Shown here: positions 21,814-32,382 of the stretch, piece after piece | Numbering within the stretch: the first letter of the stretch is position 1 | Layout of the letters: each line of letters opens with the position of its first letter | Source: Leucosporidium creatinivorum | Lineage: Eukaryota; Basidiomycota; Microbotryomycetes; Leucosporidiales; Leucosporidiaceae | NCBI GenBank assembly: GCA_001600635.1 | Contig: BCKL01000019.1 | Span: 502,990-566,989 of the forward strand | Direction of reading: 5' to 3' | DNA length: 64,000 nt | Program-made: the position numbers and the translations under genes | Notes under the pieces: model-generated | What the model saw: the letters and a program-made list of their open reading frames with translations, nothing else | What the model was told of the DNA's origin: nothing | The model's database searches: none

Positions 21814-24800
21814 TCACCGAGTGAACAGCGAGAGGGCGAGCGCTTGTATCTGCTGCCAGAGGGTGGAGGCGGAGGGTACCTCGACCGTCTGAAGGAGGTT
21901 GAAGCCTGGGTTGTCGGAGGCTGTGAGAGACGAAGCGGTCAGCGATGAGGCGAGCAACGAGGGAGCAAGGAGCGAAGCTCACTATCGCGACCGTCGGGCG
22001 CCCAGGCGAATCCTCCCATGAGGACGAGGTATGAGAGGCAGAGAATCGTACCGCGGTAGTAGTCTGTGGTTGATGTTACGGAGTCAGCTCGAGTCTCGCT
22101 CGACGACGGGACCTCGGCGTGGCTCGAGAGGAGGGAGAGGAACGTACTGGCTCGAGCCTCAATGTAGGTGTAGGTGAGGAGGAAGACGGAGAACATGATG
22201 ACGATGACGTCCCAGCGTGGGAAGACGAGGCTGTTTTGTGCGAGAGCTGGCGGGTTAGCGAGGCGCGAAGGAAGATGGAGAGCTCGACTCACGTGAACGA
22301 GTGGTGCAGAAGGGACTCCTTGCCGATGGCGTAGAAGGCTGAGAAGGCGAGCATGGCAGGTGCTTGGATTAAGCAGACCTGAAGAGCGTATGCCGAGCCG
22401 ATCTCCATACTGTTGCGCAGAGGAAGGAGGTCAGCGCCGAGACGGGAGTGGGCGGCGGGCTGGAGAGGTCGCAGCGTACCTCAGAGCAATGTTTCCATTG
22501 ATGGCGAAGGAGATGGCGTTCACTGTGGTGTAGGAGAGAATGAGGCGAAGAGGATGAGCGGCAGAGAAAGACAGATGGAGAGAATGGGAGAAGAAGAGAA
22601 GCTCGTCAGCGAACGAACGCCTACGTGTCTCCAAGCAGCTGAAACACGTACTGAACTCGGTAGTGTTGGGAACGAGAGCGAACAAGGTCACTCCCAAGAA
22701 CTTCTCGGGGATGCCAGAGCCGTCGAGGACGACATCGACGACGTCTACCAGGATCTCTGCGAAGCGGCGAAGAGGGTCAGCTCGCTCCTTCAATCACCTG
22801 TCGAGCTATGGGCGAGAGAACTCACCAGCGATGATAGCGTACAAGACGGTGCAGCCCATCAGCACGCTCGCACTCTTGGCTCGGCTCCAGTTCGGCGCAT
22901 CGTGCCCGCCGTGCCCTTCCTCGCCTCCCGCTCCCTCGTGCTCCGTCTTGTTCGACACCTCCCGGACATGCGAAGGTTGACGGTGTAAAGCAGGCGGCGC
23001 AGCAGGCTTGGAATGCGAAGGAGGGTGAGAAGACGGAGCCGAACGCATAGCACTCGCCGTCGCCGCTACCACTTCGAACGCCCTCGAGAGGTCCTCGGCC
23101 GTCATCCCATGCGGAAGCTCCATGGCGGGAGGGAGGTCGACCTTGGAGTGAGGTCGAGGGGCGAGGATGGGCGTAGTGCTGGTGGGCGTGCGAGCGCCGG
23201 TCGAGGAGCCATGGCGCTGCTTGGGGAGGAGTTGGGCAGGCAGAACGCGCTTGTACATGGAGGTGCGGTCGGCGGGATTGGCGGCGGTAGTGGGGCGAGG
23301 AAGGCCTTCTTCGACCGGCTTGGGGTGTTGAGCGTTCTGCCAAATCTGCGAGGCGTGGGTGCGGAGCGAAAACCAAAGGCCGATGAGGTACGACTGTGGT
23401 AGACGAATTCAGCGGAAGTTCTGAGCAGAGATCGAAGGGAAGCGCTGGTCGAACATACGAGGACGAGGAGGATGGCGCAGTAGTAGGCGAGCGGCTTGAC
23501 CGTCTGCTTGTAGAAGGGATCGTCGGCGGGGTCGACGTGCTCGTAGTAGCAGGTGCTGCACGACTCGGTCCCGCGAGGCGAAGTAGTGTCGCATCCGCTG
23601 CAGGTGAGCTGGAACTGGAAGGCGCAGGCGAGGAGTCAGCTTCGGCGCCGAGTTCGACGGCGAGAGGGACCGACTCACGCTGCCGTAGATCTCGTAGAAC
23701 ATGGTAGGAGTGAGGATGCCGATGATAGCCATGATCAACATGGTACTCGTGACTCCAGCGCTCCTCGCATTGAACTTTTGCTCCTTCCTCCGCATCGCTC
23801 CTCCAATCATCGACGCGCCGGGCATGAGGAGGACTCCAGCGAGGATGGATCCGACGATGGATCCTTCGACAAGGTTGGCCTTGCCTTGAGTAAGGGCGAT
23901 GCTGTAGAGGATGATCTCGATGATGGATCCGAACGAGGCGTTGATGACGGCTCCCATCCCGATGGACGATTGCGCCGAAATGGAAGCCACAGCCATACCG
24001 ATAAAGTACGAGAGGGGGATAACCGAGAGGAGGGCGGCGACGAAGAGGAAGCCTTGTCCCGAGACAAAGGCGAGGACTCCTCCCAGGTGGTGGTGCTCAA
24101 CGTAGGGTTCGAGGAGGAAGAAGTCGGCGATGACGAAGCCGACGAGGCTCATCAGGTTGATGAAAAGGATGTTGACTCCGTCGATGGTGTACTTGTAGTA
24201 CTGGAGGCCGGCCGCTCGGTAGGTGCAGAGGAGGACGGTCGAGTGAGGGCCGGTGAGTCGACCATGTCGGCGAGCCGAGTCGACTTGCTTGGGCGAGACG
24301 CGAGGAGCTGGTTGACCTGGGCGAAGAGGATACTGTACGCCGTCCATGGGAGCGGTGGGCTCGTCGAGGCTGTGATCGGGGGAGGTGGTCGAGTATTTGG
24401 GCGGGGAGCGGAAGTGGAGGGAGAGCGGCTCGTTGTTGAGGTGGCGGATGAGGACCCATAGGAGCTTGGCCATCGGGATGGTGAAAACCATGCCCCAGCA
24501 AAGGATGCAGACGAGGAGCATGAGCGGCGCGACTACGAGGTAGAAGCCCACCCAGTACATCACTCGGCCGAGCGCTCGGACTCGGAAGGAATGGCGCTCG
24601 TCCTTGTGGAAGTTGTGGGGGCGCCAGCTGGGGACACGTCGAATCCCTCCTTCTCCTGGGTCGGTGCCCTCGCTAGACGACCGCGACGTCTTGTCGCCGG
24701 TGGGGGTGGAGCCGTAGCCTCCGCGAGTCGTCGAGCCGCCGAGGAGGGTGGAGCGCTCGCCTTCGGTCGGCTGAGCTCCCTGTTGGCTCCAAGCTCCGCC

Positions 24801-26905
24801 TACCGAGGGGCGAGTCGAGTTGTTGGAGGCTTTGCGACCTCGGCCGAAAGTCCTCCCGCCGTCCTCGACGTCGAGAACGCGGCTCTGGCGCCCAGGGGTG
24901 GCGTCCCCATCCTCGGTAAGGGCTCCCTCGTCGTCCTCCTCGCCCTCCACGTTCTCGTAATCGTCGCCGTCCGTCCAGCCTTCGACATACTTGCCGAAGG
25001 GCCAAAGCAGGTATCCTCCGAGCTCCCACACCACTCGACCGTACTTCTCTCCTCCGAACGGCGTGCACCAGAGGATGGCGGAGATGATGGCACAGACGAG
25101 GCAGAGCCACGAGCCGAAGAAGATGGTCCAGAGGATGTTGCCGGGGGCGAGGTGGCGAAGAGCGGTCGAAGAAGGGGTGGCGTGCAGGGCGGTCTCGGCG
25201 TTGCGAGTGATGGAGCGCGACTTTTTGTAAAGAGCGGGCTTCCAGATGGGCAGACCGAAGGGATGCTCGACGTTGATGGCCTGTTGTGGTTGAAGTGAAA
25301 GATCAGCTCGGTTCGTCGAAGTGAGCGCGAGGGGAGACCTACATCTTGACGGTCCTTGAGCGTGTACTCGACGTCTCCATCTTCGTCAATGTCCTCGTCG
25401 TCGCTGGCGTCGTCCGTATCGTTTCCTCGGTAATCGTCGAAGCCATCGTTCGACTCCTCCGCCGGCGCCTCTTCCTCTCCTGCCTCAGCAGCAGCGACCG
25501 ACGACTCGAGACGATCGTGGAAGACGTCGCCCTCCATCTCGCCGTACTCGGCACCTTGTGAGCGAGTCGAGGCGAAGCTCGTGGTTCGATCGAGAGGGCG
25601 GCCGCCGAGGCGAGGACTGGCGCCCCTGGGAGTGCCAACTCCCTCGCCTTCTGACGAGTAGTAAGTCGAGGGCGGGCGCGCGGCGTCGCCTTCGTCGCCC
25701 GTGATGGTCGAGTTGGAAGCGATGCTGTCTCTGAGGCCAGCGCGAGAAGCGGTCCTCGACTGGGAGACGGAGATATTGGCAGAGGGAGGGTGCAGAGTGG
25801 GGAAACCGAGTCCGAGAGACGATTCGGCGCGTGGGGGAAGGTAGGGAGCGGGAGGGATGGCGCCGGCGGAGAGAGGGCGTTCGGTGTCGGGCTCGTAATC
25901 GACGGCGTAGGACGTGGGTTGGTAGGAGGCACGACGAGCGGACTCGAGCTGTAAGCGAGCAGCTCGGGCGTCGAGCTCACGCTTGCGAGCCTTCTCGGCT
26001 TCCTGTTTGAGAGGAGAGAGTTCAGCACTCATATCAGCTTGGGAAGGGGAGCGATTTCCTACCTTCTTCAGCCTAGCCCTGTCCTTCATCCTCTTCCTGA
26101 CGAGCTCCTCTCCTCGATCCCTCCTTTCCACCTCATCATCCTCGTCCATTGTCGAGCCGCCCAAGAGTACCGGCGCTGGACTCATGGCTCGGTCCCTCTC
26201 GCCTCTCCTCCGCTCTCCATCCCCTTCTTCTTCATCGTCGCTGTTTCTCCTCGCCCTCGACGCACTCCTACTTTTGCTGGCGCGCCCGACGGGATTCATA
26301 CTGCCGCTTCTCCCCACCAAGGCGAGAGTTGGCTTCTTGGGCGTCGCCGAGCCCATCTTGTTCGCTCCTCCTTTGGCGTTCCCTCGACCGCCCTTGCGCT
26401 CACGCTCGGCAAAGAAGCCTTCGTACCCCAAGCCTGTATCGCTAAGATCACCGAGGTCGAGATCGTCCGACATGAGCGACTCGGTCTCGGTGAGGTCTCC
26501 GCCGGGGCCAAGCCGATAGCCTCCGCCGACAGTAGAGGACGTCGAAGCGTAGGAAGGCTGTCGATCGCCCTCGCGAGTGGTAGATGGATTGCGAAGGATG
26601 CCAGCTGGTGGTTTGGGAGATCCGAGGCCGCTGCTCGCGCTCGGGACCCGAGCGTGCTCCTTGCCTTTGGCTGTTGCGGCGTGCTGAGGGGTAGGAGTGG
26701 CAGGAGGGGCGCCTCGACCGAGAGCGGACTGGCTGGTTGGAGTAGGAGGTGCAGCGGGCGTTGGTGTCAGAGTCGGGGCCGGGGAAGCTGAGGCGGAGAC
26801 GGATGGCGCAGTTGGAGTGGGAGGAGAGTCGGGAGCTGCCTCAGTGGAGCGCGGATCATCGCTCTGACTAGTACTTGACGAGTTGGGAGAGCCGGGCGTG
26901 TCCAT
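21814..26905 (-). CDS. VNX1: VNX1-like vacuolar cation/H+ exchanger (CaCA/CAX superfamily)
   Basis: Starts at ATG 26905 (MDTPGSPNSSSTSQSDD) with a long low-complexity Ser/Pro/acidic cytosolic N-terminus. Membrane regions follow: GRVMYWVGFYLVVAPLMLLV, SLVGFVIADFFLLEPYVEHH, FVAALLSVIPLSYFIGMAVA. Next is the diagnostic exchanger helix ASFGSIIEIILYSIALTQG with VEGSIVGSILAGVLLMPGAS and AGVTSTMLIMAIIGILTPTM. The second half contains LFALVPNTTEF and NAISFAINGNIAL and ends LALSLFTR at TGA 21814-21816. Yeast Vnx1 is a vacuolar Na+(K+)/H+ antiporter with this layout; the ion used here is inferred. About ten introns, including one of 60 nt near 26050 that leaves the frame open. The next helix pair is joined by a Ser/His-rich loop. 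Confidence 0.85.
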
Positions 26906-27809
26906 CGCGGATCACTCCGGTCGAGGGGCGTGCGGGCGAGGAGGGGGAGGGCGACAGAAAGGCGAGGGAGGGGGGTGGGAGAAAGGACGGGATTCTGCAC
27001 GCTTTGGAAACGATCAGTTTGCTCCTCTACACCCCTGCAGTTTTTGCCGAGCGCTCGGAGGCGCCTCGTTCGAGCCGCCATCATCACAAAGCCCCCACTC
27101 CGTCGTCGCCGACGCCTGGAAATCGCCGAGCTCGCACGAGAGCAGCCTGAAGCTGACCCGATGAAGTACAGAAGATCACATCCAGAAGGTGCTCCCCTGC
27201 AACGTCTCGCTCCCTGCTCGCCATCAGCCACTTCCCCTCCGTCCCGATTGAGACGGGGCCCACGCACACGACCCGGACTCTCCTCGTCCGTCTGCTTCTG
27301 TAGTTCACTGAGTGCAGGAACTTCAAGACTCACCTTGAAGCTGTGCTGCTACCTTCTCGTCTGCTGTCCTGGGGCAGAAGAGCTGGCGAAAGCCTTAGAG
27401 ACTGGAGACGCGCTTCAGCACGTGGGTTTTGTAGCCTTTCCTCAGCTCTTGAAGAGGTGCAGTCTGCTAGGCGAGGTGTTGGCGTATAGTTGAAGCCTGT
27501 AGAGTAGTCGAAAGACCGCTGCGAGGTCGAAGGAAGAAGCGAGCGAATTAGGAGAAGGAAAGAGGCGAGGCGCCTCTCGGCTTGGAGGTGGGAGAGCGCT
27601 GGGTGCTCGCGAAGACAAGTTCTGGTCGTCACCAAGACGAGGTCGGAGCGGAAAGCTTGACTCTGTAGTTGAATCAAACGATCGAGGGCCTCTCTGACTT
27701 TCCTGCAACTCATCCGCTTCTGCTATGCAGCCAGGCTCGCTCGGCGATCGTTTCTCAGCGGAAGCAAGAAGGCAAAGATTACAAACAGACGGCACAACCT
27801 ATACAAGCA
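26906..27809. other. Intergenic, VNX1-like promoter side and seipin 3' side
   Basis: About 0.9 kb with only short frames lacking ATG starts or family similarity. No repeat, RNA gene or protein relic was recognised. Confidence 0.5.
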
Positions 27810-29759
27810 CTAAACGTCGTCCCAAGCCCTCTCAATCAGCCCTCGCCTTCCCTTTCCCCTTCCCTTTCCTCCGCCGAACTCCTCTTCTTCCTCCTCGACC
27901 CTCCCAGCTCCAAGCCTCGCACGCAAAGCTCCGGCGCTCGTCGATTCAGTGGCAGTAGTTCGAGAAGTCGACGCCGTGGTGGATGTACCAGCGAGTGAAG
28001 GGCCGAAGGACGAGCGAGTGCCGCGAGTGGTGTCGGACTGCGAAAGAGAGGCGAGGTTAGCGTCAATTCCAGGTGAAAGAAGCGAAGACTCACGCCTCCC
28101 ACCGTACCCTCCTCATCCTTGATATCCTCGCCTTCGACTCCCTCCCAGCTCTCCTCGCTCGTCGCGGCTCCTTCAGCCTCGGCGCCCCCACCCTCGTCAA
28201 GCACCGTACCCTCCTCCGTCTCCTCCATCTCCTCCGACTCCGTCTCCGTAGCCTCACTCCCCTCAATCTCCGTCATCCCCACCCTTCCCCCAACTCCCAA
28301 AGCTCTGGCCCTCGCAATCCTCGCCGCTTCGGCATCATCCCTCGCGGCACGAGCGAAGGGGTCAACTCCAGGTCCAACGCCGAGCGTCGAAGGTCCAGCG
28401 AGATCGAGAGACGAATGTTCGTCGCTCTCTTCCTGCTTGACGGCGCCGGGGAAACCGGGGGCGGGGGGGAAGACTGCTGGCGCCGTGGAAGCATCCTCGC
28501 TCGGTCGCTTCAAGTAGGCGAGCCAGATGGCCCAGGCGACCAAGGCGGCAAAGAGCTCGAAGAGGGTGAAGGCGGGGACGAAGAGGAGGAAGAGGAGAAT
28601 AGGGTGGTACTGCGTCAAGTAGCTGTGGATGGCAGTTCGGTTTCGAAGGAGGAGCAAAGCAAGGGAGGTTAGCATCTGGAGAGCGATAGCGAAGTACCAA
28701 GACCACACACCGAAGCCCGCTCAATCGAACGGAGAAGCTCAACCACGCTTCGTACACCTGCACCTCGCCCATCCCAGGCGTCCAGCCATTCGAGCCCTTC
28801 GCCGAAGGGTGCGCATCCTCCCTCCCAACTCGCACAAAGACCTCGGTAGTCTTGGACTTCTTTCGGGCCAGACTCGCGCCTTCGAGGAGCGGTACGGTGA
28901 GGCGTTGAGTTGTTGCGGAGGAGATGTGCGAAGATGGGAAGACGAGCGAGCCGAGAAGTCGGGTCGGCGAGAGGAGGGCCAAGAGTGAGGGAGGTGCGGG
29001 GTGATGGAGCGTGGCCTGTATATGTCGATAGCGTAATTATTGTGGATGAGATGGTCCAGTCGAAGGTCAGCGAGGTTCGGCGACCGAGGACAGAGTCGCG
29101 TGAGGACGAACCGGGCGAGCGATATGCTGTAGCGCTTCTCCAGCCTGATCACGAAGCTCGAGCGACACCATGAAGTTGCCTGGTAGTCGTATCAAACAGT
29201 CAGCGCTCCCTGTCGCCGAGCACTCCACCTGCTCGTCCTGCTCACCAAGATCGAGGTTGCGCGCGACGGCAGGCACGGTCATCTCGAGCTGGACGTCGTA
29301 GAGCTGTCCTCCAGTAGAATCGTACTTGCCACTGGGAAGCACGATGCTGGCGTAGGGCGCTTGGTAGTGACTACCGAAGCGCGGTGGGGGGGGATCAACA
29401 GTCGGTCAGCGGCCTGTAGCTCTTTCTACGACGAGCTGGAGCGCAGCAGGACTGTTGCAGGTCTGAAGAGCTGCACAACTCACCCGTACTGCAGCCAGAC
29501 CCTCTCCCTGCCGCCCATCGAGCCCGTCCTGAGTGACGCGTGGAAGACGATCCAGGCGAACAGAGCGATGGCGACCGAGAGGAGGAGTACAGAAGCGAGC
29601 AGAGCAGACCGTAAGAGCAAGGGTGGCGATGGTAGGAAGCTCGACAGCTGCTCGATCAGCTTGGGAGAGCGTCGAGGCTGTTGGGATCAACTGTTAGCGA
29701 GTCGCGCTGGGCGACAGCAGAAGCTGCAGGCGTACGCTGCGAGACCTTGAGCGAGCCAT
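27810..29759 (-). CDS. SEI1: Seipin, ER lipid-droplet assembly protein
   Basis: A 24-nt first exon (ATG 29759, MARSRSRS) splices in phase 0 to PRRSPKLIEQLSSF. Then comes transmembrane segment SALLASVLLLSVAIALFAWI with FHASLRTGS. The lumenal domain contains IVLPSGKYDSTGGQLYDVQL, NFMVSLELRDQAGE and ARKKSKTTEVFVRV. The second membrane segment is YHPILLFLLFVPAFTLFELF. The cytosolic tail is long, acidic and low-complexity and ends GLIERAWDDV at TAG 27810-27812. Seipin forms rings in the ER membrane that control lipid-droplet budding. Two membrane passes around a lumenal beta domain fit the family. The long acidic tail is typical of fungal rather than animal forms only in being variable. Symbol by homology to yeast SEI1. 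Confidence 0.85.
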
Positions 29760-30101
29760 TGTGTCGTTAGCTGCTCCTGTTCCCGAGTCGAGGTGAGACG
29801 CGGTGAAGAGGCGGGGGCAAGAGGCGAAGCGAGCTTGAAGTCGGCGGTTTGGCACGTGAGAAGCTGGGAGTAGTGGGCCTTGGTCGAAGAGGGTGCAAGG
29901 CTCACTCGGAGCAGTAGGTAGGGCAGCTATCCTGAAACCTTGCGACCTTCGACAGGAGGACTTTGACGGCTCAGCTTCTCGTTCATGCTCGGCGCTCGGC
30001 TTCGGCCATGGCTCCTGCTCGCACTGGTACTAAAGCAAGACTGAGGCGCGTTCAAGCATCTCCACATCTATAAACAAATGTAGCTCGGATCCTATAGCTC
30101 A

Positions 30102-30194
30102 TCATGCCCACCGAGCCCTCAACTCCTTCTCCGAAACCTTCGAACGCCGAGCTTGTCGCGGCGTCAGCGAAGGGATGTGATGTCCGGTACTGGA
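30102..30194 (-). pseudogene. LRARWA-family relic E (last exon only)
   Basis: Minus-strand exon after an acceptor CCACTGCAG, reading HHIPSLTPRQARRSKVSEKE and ending LRARWA with TGA at 30104-30102. A short basic stretch further upstream (RSMRKRACRAG, about 30280-30340) may be part of the penultimate exon. Nothing from the N-terminal exons is present before the start of coiled-coil gene 2 at 30355. The relic therefore appears cut off at that gene. Confidence 0.65.
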
Positions 30195-30354
30195 CTGCAG
30201 TGGGAAGACTCAGTCGTGAGGAGAGCAAGATCAGAACGACAGCAAGGGTGAGAGCGGCTCGCTCGATCCGAACTCGAACGTCTCGGACTTGCCCCTGCTC
30301 GGCACGCTCTCTTCCTCATGCTTCTTGCTCCTGTGACTAGCTTCTCATCACAGC

Positions 30355-30774
30355 ATGGCAAGGTGAGTTGCTTTATCATAGCCCTGCTACCCGACAGAAG
30401 CTGACCCGCTTTGCAGCCTCAGCCAACTCCTGACCACGCGCAACGTCAGCCTCGGCCTCACCGTCGGTGGACTTGCCTGCAAGCTTATCGACAGTCGAAT
30501 CCAGCGCCGCGTGATCCAAGCGCACCAACAACAGCAAGAACTCAACATCCTCAAGCTGCAACAGGAGATGCACCGCCTCATTCTGCAAGGCCGGCAGGAG
30601 ATGGAGCGCTGGCAGCTCGAGAATAAGCAGAAGTTTGAGCGCCGACTACTTTGGACTGAGATGGGAATGAAGGAAATGAATGAGCGCGTGCTAAGGCTCG
30701 AGGTGACTAAGATAATGGTGCAGACGGAGGTCGACGCCCGGGAGCAGGGAAGCGATGGCGAGACGGCGGGTTGA
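30355..30774 (+). CDS. Small hendecad coiled-coil protein, MASLSQLL family copy 2
   Basis: Same structure as the gene at 21009-21435: ATG 30355 reads MA plus two bases of the third codon, an intron (donor GTGAGT, branch GCTGAC, acceptor TTTGCAG), then LSQLLTTRNVSLGLTVGGLA. The 11-residue repeats are degenerate here: LQQEMHRLILQ, GRQEMERWQLE, NKQKFERRLLW. About 121 residues, ending GSDGETAG at TGA 30772-30774. As in copy 1, a GTGAGC donor-like site lies directly after the stop, followed by a CTGAT and a conserved CTGCAGAGCAATA. The N-terminal dozen residues are better conserved than the coil. Function unknown. Confidence 0.72.
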
Positions 30775-32382
30775 AGGTGAGCTCGGCAGCTGTCCTCTGC
30801 GCAAAAGAATTTCTGCTGATATTTGTCTGCAAGCGCTGCTGTACCGCTGCACCTCGTCAACTGCAGAGCAATAAGAACGAGCGTCGCGTAAAGCCGACCG
30901 AGCGGACAGCGCCGAGATTCTGCGGAAGGCGAAGGGTCGTCAAGTCTTCAGCTTAAGGTGCAGGAAAGCATGCAGCCTACATCAGACGGCTATGCAGGCC
31001 CCGTCGACTACACTCGGGCGCTACTCGACTGCAGATTGCACTTCCGTCGCTCCTTCAGCCTGCTGCTCGGCGCCGGCTCGACTTTATCGCTTCAGCTCCA
31101 TCTTCTCACGCTCTTCTCGGCCAAATCCCTTCTCTACAAAGCTCTCTTTCACTCCCGCCGCCAACACCTCCTCTTCAACATTTCGACCTGTGCTCGGCGG
31201 GACCGGACCGCCTCGCTGTCGGAGATCGCCTCGGTCGACGGCCTTCGCAGCTTGGGAAGGCAGTTGCACTTCAGCGAGCGATTCTGCAGCGTTATCTCGA
31301 CAGCCAAGACTTGTTCATCAACTTTCGGCGTAAAGTAAGGCATTTTGACGTCAACCCGCCTTGCCCTCGCTCAAAGTCGCCTCGGGCGCTAACCAAGGCT
31401 TTCCCTCTTACTCTTTCGCACTCGCACTCGGTTCTCGACTCGACTACATACAGCACTCGAGGACGACTATACACCGCCTCACAACGTACATAGGATCCAT
31501 CAACAGCCAGGTGAGTAGCTCGAGCTGGAGTCCGGCACCTCTTAGCGCGTCGAGTCGAGTCGAGGGCAAGGCAGGGTGTGGGAGATGGGATGGGGAGGGC
31601 GGGGCCAGCTGAGGGGTGGCAGCAGCGGGGTGCGGTGGTCTATCTGTAAGGGATAGACTGCCGCTCCTGCTGTAGGCTATCACCTCTCTGCGCCGAGCAG
31701 CCAGCGGAGCTCAGCCGCCGACGAGTCGTTGTGGGCGCTCGCTCGCTGTCCGAGTCGACGTAAGGACTTGAGACTTTGGGAGGCCGGGAGGGGGGGGGGG
31801 ACCGAGATATGTTCATACAGTCTTGCTGTATTACTATAGCAGGGCTGCTGGACTGTTGTCGCCGTCTGCCGAGCGATTCCCTAGTACCCCTCTATGACCT
31901 CAGGCCAATGCACGCGCAAGGCAGGGGAGAGAGAACTTGTTGGGTGCTCGGTGGAGGGCGAGGGGGAGCAGTGGCGAGATAGCATGTAGTACAGGATCTT
32001 TTGCCGTTTTCGCTGACGGCGGCAGAGCTGCTTGATCCATCTTCTCGCCATTCTCCTGGGCCGTGATGGCCTCCTCAGGGTTCGCTAGAGCTGTCGGGAG
32101 GGCTTTTCGGACGTCGGTGGAACTTACAGTACATCAGGCATTATACCGACGCTGTTGGAAGCAGCTAATCGCGCCCACAGTCCTCTCGGCGCTCGCGCCC
32201 TTCGTCATCGAGCCCGCAGAGGCGTCCAGGTTTCAGCGGTTTTGCTGGGCTACAGGAAGCTCGGCTGAACGCTCTGCTTCGTCTTCACCCCTCCAGTCGA
32301 ATATCACACTTCATCTGAACTCGCAAGCTGACCTTTTCCCTTCGCCTATTCGCAGTCCCCTTCTTAACCCTCCTTCACCACC
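30775..32382. other. Long region upstream of GUT2 without recognised gene
   Basis: The first 150 bases resemble the 3' flank of coiled-coil gene 1. The rest holds only short frames. The longest, about 30958-31338 on the plus strand, encodes a basic 126-residue sequence with no recognised family and is probably not a gene. A G-run of about 10 lies near 31790. Confidence 0.45.

Noticed and set aside
30104-30340. Plus-strand frame with SNAEL, similar to frames near 36960 and 40690
   Set aside because: The shared sequence is the antisense of the LRARWA terminal exon; only the minus (30104, 40690) or plus (36960) gene strand shows conserved splicing and codons.
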